Shown here: in pieces, positions 9,043 to 15,113 of the stretch | Layout of the letters: every line of letters starts with the position of its first letter | How positions within the stretch are numbered: the stretch's first letter is position 1 | DNA from: a virus | Reading direction: 5' to 3' (one strand) | DNA: 32,164 nucleotides | IMG/VR virus record: IMGVR_UViG_3300034418_003171 | Location: 1-32,164 of that record | Position numbers and translations under genes: made by a program | Notes under the pieces: model-generated | Databases searched by the model: none | What the model was told of the DNA's origin: nothing | Seen by the model: only the letters and a program-made list of their open reading frames with translations

Positions 9043-9265
9043 TCCTGTAGGAAATTTACCGTTTGCCGTGAGCGTTGAGAGAAGCCGTGAGAGCATCGAA
9101 AACCATCAGGCGCAGCAACAGGTGCAGAAAGAACATAATCGTGCTCACAAGCTCTCTAAGGCGCTTGAGAGACAGCAACTTGATTTAATGCTCAGTTATG
9201 ATAGGTTTGGGGCGCGTAATACTCAATTGCAACCTCAAGGACAGATCATAGATATGGAGGTCTGA
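9035..9265 (+). CDS. Small helical protein, unknown
   Basis: A 76-residue protein if it starts at the ATG at 9035 (MLDPVGNLPFAV), which overlaps the preceding stop by eight bases. An in-frame TTG at 9011 is less likely. The body is a charged glutamine-rich helix (ENHQAQQQVQKEHNRAHKLSKALERQQ), compatible with a coiled coil. No membrane segment. The segment just before its stop contains GGAGG, the ribosome-binding site of the next gene. Role unknown; linked to the lysis block by position. Confidence 0.5.
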   Translation: MLDPVGNLPFAVSVERSRESIENHQAQQQVQKEHNRAHKLSKALERQQLDLMLSYDRFGARNTQLQPQGQIIDMEV

Positions 9266-9266
9266 A

Positions 9267-9524
9267 ATGGTTCAAATCACAGCTAAGTATATTGACAGCC
9301 TCAAGATACTGCCACGCCTGATGATGCTGGCGGTAACGATACTTACCTATCAAGCGGTTCACTGGTTTATGAGTTTGCCTGATCCTTCTGTTGCTCAAAG
9401 CGGTTTAGTTTCTGTGTGCATGGGCGCATTGACAGGTTGCTTCGGCATCTGGATGGGCAAAGAAAGCAAGACTACGGTTACTGAAGGTTCGGTAATCAAA
9501 GAAGAAAAGTATGGTAAGCCTTGA
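9267..9524 (+). CDS. Putative holin (two membrane segments)
   Basis: An 85-residue protein with two hydrophobic segments, about residues 15-34 (LPRLMMLAVTILTYQAVHWF) and 46-62 (VSVCMGALTGCFGIWMG), joined by a short SLPDPS loop and followed by a charged tail (KEEKYGKP). Size, two helices and a charged C terminus match class II holins, which form membrane lesions that release the endolysin. A GGAGG site lies eight bases before the ATG. A second holin candidate follows, so which one sets the lysis time cannot be decided. Confidence 0.6.
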   Translation: MVQITAKYIDSLKILPRLMMLAVTILTYQAVHWFMSLPDPSVAQSGLVSVCMGALTGCFGIWMGKESKTTVTEGSVIKEEKYGKP

Positions 9525-9609
9525 GGATTTCATGGTGTTCCTGATGGTAAGGGCGCTTGAGTTTCTCCTTAACACAAAGATGGCCCTCTACGGGACGGTG
9601 ATGGTATGA
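9511..9609 (+). CDS. 32-residue hydrophobic peptide, putative
   Basis: A very short frame bridging the gap between two holin-like genes. The ATG at 9511 lies inside the 3' end of the preceding gene and the TGA overlaps the ATG of the next one (ATGA). The peptide (MVSLEDFMVFLMV, then RALEFLLN, then MALYGTVMV) is rich in M, L, V and F and could lie in or on the membrane. The tight stop/start coupling is the main argument; the small size means chance is possible. Confidence 0.35.
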   Translation: MVSLEDFMVFLMVRALEFLLNTKMALYGTVMV

Positions 9610-10064
9610 TTACACTTCTTGGAAGTCTGTTGGGCTTTGGCACGTCATTTCTGCCAGAGGTATTGAATTACTTCAAAGCAGGTCAAGAGCATAAGCACAA
9701 TCTTGAGCGTATGCAGCTTGAAATGGACATGATGACGAAGCGAAATGAGTTACAGCTCAACATCATGGATAAGCAAGCGGAAATCAAAGAAACAGAAGGT
9801 TTGTACAAGCATGACAGTATTGACGCTGGTTGGTTCATTAATGGACTTAGAGGGTCTGTCCGTCCTGTCATCACTTATGTTTTTTTTGGTCTTTTCGTTG
9901 CCATTAAGGTGACGGCTTTGATTGCTCTCATGGATGCGGGTAACGACTTGGGCCGCTCTCTTTCGCTTATCTGGGACGATGCTACATCTGGATTGTTTGC
10001 TGCTATAATCAGTTTCTGGTTTGGGGGTAGGGCTGTAGGCAAATACATGAAAGCGAAGCCCTGA
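9606..10064 (+). CDS. Putative three-segment holin
   Basis: A 152-residue protein: a short N-terminal hydrophobic segment (ITLLGSLLGFGTSFLPEVL), a long charged helix (about residues 25-70, HNLERMQLEMDMMTKRNELQ), then GLRGSVRPVITYVFFGLF and a last segment ending LFAAIISFWFGGRAVGKYM. This matches the 3-TM holin type described for gene transfer agents and many marine phages, with the RPxxTY motif before the second helix. Starts overlap the 32-residue peptide; the stop overlaps the next small gene by one base. Forms part of the lysis cassette just before the endolysin. Confidence 0.65.
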   Translation: MITLLGSLLGFGTSFLPEVLNYFKAGQEHKHNLERMQLEMDMMTKRNELQLNIMDKQAEIKETEGLYKHDSIDAGWFINGLRGSVRPVITYVFFGLFVAIKVTALIALMDAGNDLGRSLSLIWDDATSGLFAAIISFWFGGRAVGKYMKAKP

Positions 10065-10168
10065 TGGAGATGTGGCAGTGGATACTGCTCTTTACAGCTG
10101 TAAGCCTTAACACGCTGGTCAATTGCTGGCGCTTATATTTGGAGAAAAAACGATGCCATTCAAGCTAA
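10064..10168 (+). CDS. 34-residue single-pass membrane peptide
   Basis: ATG at 10064 overlaps the holin stop (TGATG) and the frame ends inside the first codons of the endolysin gene. The peptide MEMWQWILLFTAVSLNTLV has one membrane segment followed by a basic tail (RLYLEKKRCHSS). Position between holin and endolysin and the start overlap favour a real gene, possibly a lysis regulator or very small i-spanin. Its 3' end also supplies the GGAG ribosome-binding site of the endolysin gene. Confidence 0.45.
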   Translation: MEMWQWILLFTAVSLNTLVNCWRLYLEKKRCHSS

Positions 10169-10608
10169 GTAGACGGAGCCTTGATAAGTTAGAGGGCGTT
10201 GACGAAAGGCTGCAAGCCGTAGCTAAACAAGCCATTACTCTTTCGAAAATCGACTTTGGTGTTATTCAAGGCATGAGAACCATCGAACAGCAAAAAGAAC
10301 TTGTAGCAAAGGGCGCAAGTAAAACGATGAAGTCTTTGCACTTAGAGGGCAAAGCAATCGACGTCATGGCTTACATCAATGGTCGCGCAAGCTGGGAACT
10401 AAATCTGTATGATGATCTTGCGGATGCAATCAAAGAGGCAGCGATTATTGTTGGGGTGCCTATCAGATGGGGCGCGGCTTGGCACATAGACGATATTAGG
10501 AAGTGGGATGGCACAATGGAAGATGCTATGAATGCGTATGTAGACCTCCGTAGATCGCAAGGTAAACGTCCATTTATAGATGGACCGCATTTCGAAATAA
10601 GAGAGTAG
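10153..10608 (+). CDS. Endolysin, peptidase M15 (L-alanyl-D-glutamate endopeptidase type)
   Basis: A 151-residue zinc peptidase that cuts peptidoglycan stem peptides at lysis. It matches the short T5-endolysin type (M15C): an N-terminal helix (RSLDKLEGVDERLQAVAKQA), the FGVIQGMRT strand, the zinc motif SLHLEGKAID with H63 and D70, and a C-terminal GPHFEI giving the third ligand H146. No signal peptide, so it needs a holin. ATG at 10153 follows GGAG at the usual spacing; an in-frame start at 10123 would add residues with no homology. This is the last rightward gene before a convergent terminator region. Confidence 0.9.
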   Translation: MPFKLSRRSLDKLEGVDERLQAVAKQAITLSKIDFGVIQGMRTIEQQKELVAKGASKTMKSLHLEGKAIDVMAYINGRASWELNLYDDLADAIKEAAIIVGVPIRWGAAWHIDDIRKWDGTMEDAMNAYVDLRRSQGKRPFIDGPHFEIRE

Positions 10609-10622
10609 TTGCATTCAAAAAA

Positions 10623-10671
10623 AATCTGTGTTTTTATAGTTTTGGGAAACAGGGGAAAATCAGAACAGATT
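10623..10671. terminator. Candidate bidirectional terminator between convergent operons
   Basis: Inverted repeat AATCTGT (10623-10629) / ACAGATT (10665-10671) with a weak inner TTTT/AAAA pairing. On the + strand it is followed by GTGTTTTT; on the - strand by a run of eight T. It sits between the rightward lysis operon and the leftward methyltransferase operon, where a two-way stop is needed. The long loop (35 bases) makes it weaker than a standard hairpin. Confidence 0.35.
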
Positions 10672-10731
10672 GTGTTTTTCTATGGATACTACTGTATTTT
10701 GTGGTGAAATCCTGTATTCATGCCCTGTTTC

Positions 10732-11484
10732 TCACGAAATTTCTGCATAGATAATACAATGGGCTTTTCCCTCATTTAGTGTGGGGGATTTAGGTATCTG
10801 TTTTATAAGACTTATTTGCCTGTGAGGGTCTAGACTGTCTTTTACTTTGTCATTCCAAAAAAGATGAGATTGTTCAATAAGAACATTATGGTTCAGCCTA
10901 TAGTCCTTTATTTGAAAGCCTATAGATGAAAGTGTTTTTTCCCAGTTATCTTTTGACCGAAAAGACATTTCCCATCTACTAGAGTAATAGTAATCTGCGC
11001 CAAAATAACAGTAGTCTTTAATTAGAATTTTATCAGTATAGTTCGAAATGTTCGCAAGAGCTTTCGGCCCATCCATGTGGCACAAGCTGTCAAAGAATAC
11101 TGCAATATCAAATCTGTCATTTGAGAAATAGTTTTCTGCTTTTGTTAAGTAGCAGGTTAATAGTGGCGATACGGCTTTGTATTGCGATTTTGAATTTGTA
11201 ATACAAGTAATTCGGCACTCTGGTTTGTGCTTGGAAATGTAACGCGCTGGACCTCCATATCCACAGCCAACATCCAGTATTGATTTGACGCCATTTAGAT
11301 AAGGAAGTGCATTATGAGTATAGTTCTCAAATAGATTTAGATGCGGACCTTTCTCCATATAATGATAGTTAAGGTCATCATCTAAATAAGCTTTTAGATT
11401 TAAATCGTATAGATCAGTTATATTTTTTTCCCCTCTACGCGCAAACTTCGCACAAATTTTTCTAGCTCTTTTCTTGCTCTCCAC
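10732..11484 (-). CDS. Class I SAM-dependent methyltransferase
   Basis: A 250-residue protein with the Rossmann SAM-binding motif ILDVGCGYGGPARYI at residues 69-83, a second strand motif (RITCITNSK) like small-molecule methyltransferases of the type 11 group, an acidic motif (FDIAVFFDSLCHM) and an ILIKDYCYFG post-motif strand. The substrate cannot be read from sequence. It is the last gene of the leftward operon starting at 13.85 kb. The GTG start at 11484 has no clear ribosome-binding site and overlaps the upstream small gene by 67 bases, so either the true start is internal or translation enters from the upstream frame (GGGG then A7 lies at the junction). Could modify a host metabolite, RNA or a surface glycan. 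Confidence 0.75.
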   Translation of the reverse strand: MESKKRARKICAKFARRGEKNITDLYDLNLKAYLDDDLNYHYMEKGPHLNLFENYTHNALPYLNGVKSILDVGCGYGGPARYISKHKPECRITCITNSKSQYKAVSPLLTCYLTKAENYFSNDRFDIAVFFDSLCHMDGPKALANISNYTDKILIKDYCYFGADYYYSSRWEMSFRSKDNWEKTLSSIGFQIKDYRLNHNVLIEQSHLFWNDKVKDSLDPHRQISLIKQIPKSPTLNEGKAHCIIYAEIS

Positions 11485-11603
11485 AGGTCTTGTTGAACAT
11501 TAGGGTGTTTTGTACCTGTGCGAAGGTAAGCGTCTAGACATCGTTCTTCCTCTCGCTTTAGATGACGTAAAAGTGCGTGATCCGCTGGTGTGAGTTCTAG
11601 CAT
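11418..11603 (-). CDS. Small helical protein, unknown
   Basis: A 61-residue charged protein, MLELTPADHALLRHLKREEE then two helices ending LEKFVRSLRVEGKKI. The ATG at 11603 has a good upstream site (AGAGAGG, about seven bases away). It overlaps the upstream zinc-ribbon frame by 104 bases and the methyltransferase by 67, which is unusual. It may be the proper C-terminal half of the zinc-ribbon protein, separated by a frameshift. Confidence 0.5.
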   Translation of the reverse strand: MLELTPADHALLRHLKREEERCLDAYLRTGTKHPNVQQDLWRARKELEKFVRSLRVEGKKI

Positions 11604-11700
11604 TTTCTACCTCTCTGCGCATATAGCATTCGGCACACAGTGTGTCATAGTCTGATTTTACCAGAGCATCCCTATCGCAGTACACACATTTCTCAGTCAT
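11500..11700 (-). CDS. Small zinc-ribbon protein
   Basis: A 66-residue frame starting MTEKCVYCDRDALV with two CxxC knuckles (C5/C8 and C22/C25, CAEC), which would bind one zinc ion. Residues after about 32 are low-complexity, rich in R, S and T, and look like the out-of-frame reading of the next gene, so the functional part is probably the first 30-odd residues. The ATG overlaps the preceding stop. Small phage zinc ribbons often bind nucleic acid or host proteins; function here is unknown. Confidence 0.5.
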   Translation of the reverse strand: MTEKCVYCDRDALVKSDYDTLCAECYMRREVENARTHTSGSRTFTSSKARGRTMSRRLPSHRYKTP

Positions 11701-12122
11701 TATTCTTCTCCCTTGTTTAAGTGTTTTCTATATTTTTTTTCAAAGCCCCCCATGTCCGCGCAACATTCATCAAGATTTGATAAAAGTGTTGCATAATCTT
11801 TATCTCCTAACGCCTCTTTCATGCGTAGATGATTTTCTTTCATCGTTTTTCTAACCCCTTTTGCTAATTCAATCATTTTGAAAAGTGCCTCAACGTCACC
11901 GCCAGAATGAATATTTGTCGGCCTGTCTTTTTTTCTGAGATTTTGATTAAAGTCTAGGTAAGTTTTAAAGAATTTAGAAAGCGCTTGGCGCATTTCCATT
12001 TGATCTTTCATTGGCATGTTTTTGAAAATGGTATCTTGGTTGCAAACTGCAAAGCCATAAATCGCATTTAATAAGCCAAGATGTTTGCTCTTTATTGTTA
12101 CAGAAAAAACTTTTTTAGTCAT
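11700..12122 (-). CDS. Unknown helical protein
   Basis: A 140-residue lysine-rich protein, MTKKVFSVTIKSKHLGLLNA, predicted mostly helical (MKDQMEMRQALSKFFKTYL; EALFKMIELAKGVRKTMKEN). No family recognised, no signal or membrane segment. It overlaps the gene before it by eight bases and ends at the start of the zinc-ribbon frame, so it is part of the leftward early-type operon. Confidence 0.55.
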   Translation of the reverse strand: MTKKVFSVTIKSKHLGLLNAIYGFAVCNQDTIFKNMPMKDQMEMRQALSKFFKTYLDFNQNLRKKDRPTNIHSGGDVEALFKMIELAKGVRKTMKENHLRMKEALGDKDYATLLSNLDECCADMGGFEKKYRKHLNKGEE

Positions 12123-12435
12123 GACAAAGCTCCGTAATTACAAAACTCCATTTTAGTGCGTTCCAAGTTCTACATTCATCTAGTGCCAGTTTAAAAGCTT
12201 CTGCTTCTTTTTGTGTTCTAAAAGAATATTTTTTTAATGTTTGATACTCACCCTCTGCTCCCCAAAGGAGCGTTACAATGTTTTGAGGGTGCCCTGCTTT
12301 GAGGTGCTTTGAAATATCTTTCTTTCTTATTGTTGTAATTGTTTTTGATGCCAGTTTCATCGTTTTTTCGTTTGATTTTTTTGAAACGCATTTACTGTTC
12401 CAAAAAGGTGGATTGTCGTTATATTTTATTTTCAT
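12115..12435 (-). CDS. Unknown basic protein
   Basis: A 106-residue basic protein, MKIKYNDNPPFWNSKCVSKK. A strand-helix section near the end (YSFRTQKEAEAFKLALDECRTW) resembles small alpha/beta folds in which a helix packs on a sheet. Its ATG overlaps the previous stop by four bases (ATGA). No function can be assigned. Confidence 0.5.
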   Translation of the reverse strand: MKIKYNDNPPFWNSKCVSKKSNEKTMKLASKTITTIRKKDISKHLKAGHPQNIVTLLWGAEGEYQTLKKYSFRTQKEAEAFKLALDECRTWNALKWSFVITELCHD

Positions 12436-12665
12436 GGTCTTGCCCTTGGTCTAAGTACGGATGACACAACGTCTGTTTCTACGCAGGTCATAAAAATGTC
12501 ATTGCCGTACAGCTTTACGATATGATCGTAGATCGGGTCAGCCAACCCCTGATCCATTACTTGTTGACAATGGCTTTCCGAGGCGTAGACGATGGATGCA
12601 AGCGGCGCTGCATTGAATGACGCCATTTCGTAGTCGATCATCAGGACAGTAAAGAACTCAATCAT
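12432..12665 (-). CDS. Small protein with hydrophobic N terminus, two-cysteine core
   Basis: A 77-residue protein if read from the ATG at 12665 (MIEFFTVLMIDYEMASFN). That ATG overlaps the stop of the 31-residue membrane peptide (ATGA), which is why I prefer it to a GTG three codons earlier. The N terminus is mildly hydrophobic, and the body has SHCQQVMDQGL and FMTCVETD, two cysteines that could pair if the protein is exported. I have the impression of similar small proteins in marine phages but cannot name a family. Confidence 0.5.
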   Translation of the reverse strand: MIEFFTVLMIDYEMASFNAAPLASIVYASESHCQQVMDQGLADPIYDHIVKLYGNDIFMTCVETDVVSSVLRPRARP

Positions 12666-12757
12666 AGCCACCACCCCGCGCTAATACCTGTTACGAATAT
12701 TGCTGCAAGTACTATGGTCAATCCGAAGATGATCCAATCTTGTTTATCAATGTTCAT
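12662..12757 (-). CDS. 31-residue membrane peptide
   Basis: A short frame, MNIDKQDWIIFGLTIVLAAI then FVTGISAGWWL, with one clear membrane segment of about 21 residues. Its ATG overlaps the stop of the HTH gene (ATGA) and its TGA overlaps the ATG of the next gene (ATGA), so three genes are chained by four-base overlaps. This double coupling is good evidence for translation. Function unknown. Confidence 0.55.
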   Translation of the reverse strand: MNIDKQDWIIFGLTIVLAAIFVTGISAGWWL

Positions 12758-12972
12758 AGCTCTGTCCTTTGCCCTTGTTTTTTTACCTTCCAATCAATCC
12801 CATATCTTTGTGCATAGTTATTGATCAGTGTGAGTGAGCGGCCTAGTATTCTAGCCGCTTCTGTTTGAGTGTAACCGCTCTCTGAAAGAGAGAGCAAAAG
12901 TTCTTTCTTTTCTCTCTTGTGACGAGCGGAAATTTCATCCCAAGTTTCAATGTATCTGTGAAGGTTTTCCAC
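12754..12972 (-). CDS. Small helix-turn-helix protein
   Basis: A 72-residue protein from the GTG at 12972 (MENLHRYIETWDEISARHKR). I choose this start because AGGGAG precedes it at good spacing and the context GAGAATGACGTG is the same as at the GTG of the gene at 18646; an ATG nine codons upstream overlaps the preceding gene. Residues about 30-60 (GYTQTEAARILGRSLTLINN) form a helix-turn-helix like those in phage regulators and Fis-type proteins. Probably binds DNA; target unknown. Confidence 0.6.
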   Translation of the reverse strand: MENLHRYIETWDEISARHKREKKELLLSLSESGYTQTEAARILGRSLTLINNYAQRYGIDWKVKKQGQRTEL

Positions 12973-12982
12973 GTCATTCTCC

Positions 12983-13309
12983 CTAAAAGTTATAGTCATA
13001 AAAGCGGCGTGGCTTTTCGCTTAATCGGTATTTTGACCCATAGCGGTCTCGCCAAACCCCATCTTTATGTAATCGAATGCGAAGTGTGCGAAGGTTGTCA
13101 TCGTTAGTAATTATCCATCGCTGTTCCGCGCTGTTTGCGCAGTGTCCAGCAAAGCCGCCCTGTTCCCATTTTGGGGTCCATGTAGGGTCTTGTTCAGCGT
13201 TCATTTCCCGTATTTCTAAGGTTTTCTCGCTTATCTTTTTGACAACCTCATATGGATGAATGTCGCTATATCCGTGATAATTTGCGTATTGCATTTTTAC
13301 TATCCTCAT
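12983..13309 (-). CDS. Unknown phage protein
   Basis: A 108-residue protein, MRIVKMQYANYHGYSDIHPY, rich in aromatic and charged residues, with a mid-section TPKWEQGGFAGHCANSAEQR and a basic end (KYRLSEKPRRFYDYNF). The ATG overlaps the preceding stop (ATGA). The layout suggests a small mixed alpha/beta domain. No family recognised. Confidence 0.5.
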   Translation of the reverse strand: MRIVKMQYANYHGYSDIHPYEVVKKISEKTLEIREMNAEQDPTWTPKWEQGGFAGHCANSAEQRWIITNDDNLRTLRIRLHKDGVWRDRYGSKYRLSEKPRRFYDYNF

Positions 13310-13617
13310 TCGTAGAAGGCGAGGTCAAAGCCCCAATATGTTTCGCAGTGACCCCAAGGCCCATTTGCGAAAACTGCGATTGCCCAATCATGTGGACCGC
13401 TTTCCCAGCAAACGTGCCAAGCCTTCCCAACATATCCATGCTGTTGACTTTCTTCTGGTGATTTAATCCAGACCTCATAATGAGGGTTCATGCCAGAGGC
13501 TCTACAAGCTTCGCAGAGTGCCTTATAAAGTGCTTTGGCTGCTGATGCCTTGGTTTTGTATTTTGATGGCTCCCAGCGCAGGTTTAGGCGCTCTCCGGCC
13601 CATGTTTCGATAAGCAT
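13306..13617 (-). CDS. Unknown phage protein
   Basis: A 103-residue protein starting MLIETWAGERLNLRWEP at the ATG that overlaps the previous stop (TAATG); an ATG three codons upstream is possible. It contains YKTKASAAKALYKALCEACR, a helix, then tryptophan-rich strands (AWHVCWESGPHDWAIAVFAN). No family recognised. Second gene of the operon from the 13.86 kb promoter. Confidence 0.5.
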   Translation of the reverse strand: MLIETWAGERLNLRWEPSKYKTKASAAKALYKALCEACRASGMNPHYEVWIKSPEESQQHGYVGKAWHVCWESGPHDWAIAVFANGPWGHCETYWGFDLAFYE

Positions 13618-13817
13618 TAGTCCCATTCCTTCCTGTCGATTTGATTGTCATAACCCTCGTAATAGTCAGCGATTTGCTCTGGGGTCATATCTTCCTCAAG
13701 AACTGGGTATCCCTTGTAAGTGCCTTGAGGCCAGTAATGTGGCTTTGCTGGACGCCAGTAATAAGCATCCGCTGATCCGCGATCCATTGGTGATCCGTGT
13801 TTGGGAAAGCTATTCAT
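13617..13817 (-). CDS. Conserved-looking small phage protein
   Basis: A 66-residue acidic, tyrosine- and proline-rich protein: MNSFPKHGSPMDRGSADAYY, then PKPHYWPQG-like core and MTPEQIADYYEGYDNQIDRK. I recall close relatives in many phages of Gram-negative hosts, always uncharacterised. First gene after the 13.86 kb promoter, with AAGGAG nine bases before its ATG. Confidence 0.65.
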   Translation of the reverse strand: MNSFPKHGSPMDRGSADAYYWRPAKPHYWPQGTYKGYPVLEEDMTPEQIADYYEGYDNQIDRKEWD

Positions 13818-13823
13818 ATTTGG

Positions 13824-13898
13824 TTCTCCTTATTGCCGATAAGAACACAATATTTTATTTTTGTGGATATGTCAACACCTTTTGTGAAATTATTTCAC
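13824..13898 (-). promoter_or_regulatory. Leftward promoter P1 with palindrome and DnaA-like spacer motif
   Basis: Reading leftward: 15-bp near-perfect palindrome GTGAAATAATTTCAC (13898-13884), eight bases, -35 TTGACA (13875-13870), 17-bp spacer starting TATCCACA, -10 TATTGT (13852-13847), then leader GGCAATAAGGAGAA (13837-13824) with the Shine-Dalgarno site. The -35 is consensus. TATCCACA differs by one base from the end of a DnaA box (TTATCCACA). Drives the 13817-10732 operon. Confidence 0.75.
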
Positions 13899-13926
13899 TT
13901 TTTTGTGCATCAATCCATATTCTGTA

Positions 13927-14262
13927 TTACAAGCCGAATATGCGTTTCATTGTTTTTGTAATGAAATACCCTTCATGTTGCGGGTGTCGCGCCATAAATA
14001 AACGGGCGTACAGCGCAATAAAGTCATTGGAAACTTTATAAACTTCGTCATGCGTCATTGCAGTTTCCCATCTGACCCTGTTAGCGACCATCCAAGCGGA
14101 GCCGCGCTTAGGTCGACGCTGTATCATTTGTAAGCTGAACTGCTCAAAGAACTGAAAGGTCGCTGGATTGGTGCGCATGTGATATAAGAACTCAGTAGCA
14201 AGACATCCCTTTTCATTTGTCTTAACGCTATCAAGATAGTTAAAGAACTCATTCTCATTCAT
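13927..14262 (-). CDS. Unknown phage protein
   Basis: A 111-residue protein, MNENEFFNYLDSVKTNEKGC. The middle (RPKRGSAWMVANRVRWETAM) and the end (DEVYKVSNDFIALYARLFMA) look like a compact helical domain that I associate with uncharacterised conserved phage proteins. Last gene of the operon from the 15.15 kb promoter; the next operon's promoter palindrome begins 29 bases beyond its stop. Confidence 0.55.
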   Translation of the reverse strand: MNENEFFNYLDSVKTNEKGCLATEFLYHMRTNPATFQFFEQFSLQMIQRRPKRGSAWMVANRVRWETAMTHDEVYKVSNDFIALYARLFMARHPQHEGYFITKTMKRIFGL

Positions 14263-14283
14263 AGTCTGGTTTCCTTTTTTTGA

Positions 14284-14571
14284 TTACATCCATATTGTGC
14301 ATGTGCCGCGACCATAAAAGTATTCATCTGGCATATCTGCGACAGTGTAGACAACTCTGTATCTTTGACCGATGTTGTCTTTGATTTGATCTTCGCTGGT
14401 AAGCTGTTCTTCCTCTGGTCGATTGATTGTTACACCATCTCTCTTGATTGAGTTATTATGAGTAATTGTTATTTCGGACCCTTGCTCAAAATGCCAAATT
14501 GCCCACTCCTCATTGTAAGTCCAGAATACCCTTCTAGGCGTTGAAATCCTAAACTGTAGTTTAGCTGTCAT
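14284..14571 (-). CDS. Unknown phage protein
   Basis: A 95-residue protein starting MTAKLQFRISTPRRVFW at the ATG at 14571, chosen because GGGGG lies about five bases upstream; an ATG four codons earlier is possible. It has beta-like strands (SEITITHNNSIKRDGVTINR) and ends YFYGRGTCTIWM. It overlaps the upstream gene by 11 bases. No family recognised. Confidence 0.5.
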   Translation of the reverse strand: MTAKLQFRISTPRRVFWTYNEEWAIWHFEQGSEITITHNNSIKRDGVTINRPEEEQLTSEDQIKDNIGQRYRVVYTVADMPDEYFYGRGTCTIWM

Positions 14572-14794
14572 CGTTACCCCCAAAGCATTGGTTCCACTCT
14601 TCTGGGATAATTCCCGACATCAAGAACTCGCGCTCATCATCGTTAAGCTGTGGCATTGCGTGCTGGATAAGTCTGCCGCTCTGCCAATCGTCAAGCTGCT
14701 CTTTGGTTATGGGCAGTTCCATTTCGTTAAGTTTTCCAGTTAACATACTGCGCTTTTGGATAAACATTCTGTGCCTCATTGTTTTGTCCCCCAA
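14561..14794 (-). CDS. Conserved-looking small phage protein
   Basis: A 77-residue acidic protein with MFIQKRSMLTGKLNEMELPI, then QLDDWQSGRLIQHAMPQL and DDEREFLMSGIIPEEW. This pattern, a short MLTGxxNEM strand followed by a W-x-SG-x-LIQ-AMP-L motif and an ExEFL-SGI-PEEW end, recurs in many phages and has no known function. The start ATG at 14794 has alternatives at 14779 and 14767. Confidence 0.6.
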   Translation of the reverse strand: MGDKTMRHRMFIQKRSMLTGKLNEMELPITKEQLDDWQSGRLIQHAMPQLNDDEREFLMSGIIPEEWNQCFGGNDDS

Positions 14795-14943
14795 GCATCG
14801 TCCATAAGGATTTGTTTGACTTGTGCTTCGGTCAGATCAAAGTGCCTCGCAACCTGCTTTATGGTTACGTTCATATTGCTGTCAAAGAACCAGCAAATTT
14901 CTTTCCGCATCATAAGGTCAACTTCTGAAATCCAATCGCCCAT
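14776..14943 (-). CDS. Small helix-turn-helix-like protein
   Basis: A 55-residue protein from the ATG at 14943 (MGDWISEVDLMMRKEI); GGGAG eight bases upstream favours it over an ATG at 14958. The C-terminal half, VTIKQVARHFDLTEAQVKQI, has the spacing of a helix-turn-helix. Probably DNA-binding. It follows a 53-residue gene and overlaps the next gene by 19 bases. Confidence 0.55.
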   Translation of the reverse strand: MGDWISEVDLMMRKEICWFFDSNMNVTIKQVARHFDLTEAQVKQILMDDAWGTKQ

Positions 14944-14945
14944 TT

Positions 14946-15107
14946 TCAATACTCCCAAATTGGTGAGAACCCGATGTCATGATCAAGGTAAACAACTGCT
15001 GATCCCAAGAATTTCCAATCGCATGACTTTGCGATGTATTCGCCCCAAGTTTTAGCTTCGTCTAAAGTGCTGAAGATTTTTTCTGATGTAAGTCTGTTAG
15101 CAATCAT
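14946..15107 (-). CDS. 53-residue protein, first gene of leftward operon
   Basis: A short frame MIANRLTSEKIFSTLDEAKT, then WGEYIAKSCDWKFLGSAVVY and a DHDIGFSPIWEY end. It has AGGAG 11 bases before its ATG and lies directly behind promoter P2, and its stop is two bases before the next start, so it is very likely real despite its size. The sequence suggests one helix and a small sheet. Function unknown. Confidence 0.6.
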   Translation of the reverse strand: MIANRLTSEKIFSTLDEAKTWGEYIAKSCDWKFLGSAVVYLDHDIGFSPIWEY

Positions 15108-15113
15108 GTCATT

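Noticed and set aside
10646-10731. Perfect 9-bp inverted repeat GAAACAGGG / CCCTGTTTC
   Set aside because: The arms are 68 bases apart with no T-run after either, so it is not a good terminator; it may be chance or a weak binding site. Noted only because it lies in the convergent gap.
13535-14041. Rightward open frame of 168 codons across the 13.82-13.93 kb intergenic region
   Set aside because: It runs through promoter P1 and antisense to two well-supported leftward genes; the protein is cysteine- and proline-rich with no domain.
14756-15055. Rightward frame of 99 codons opposite small leftward genes
   Set aside because: Antisense to three short genes that have ribosome-binding sites and start/stop coupling; no coding features of its own.
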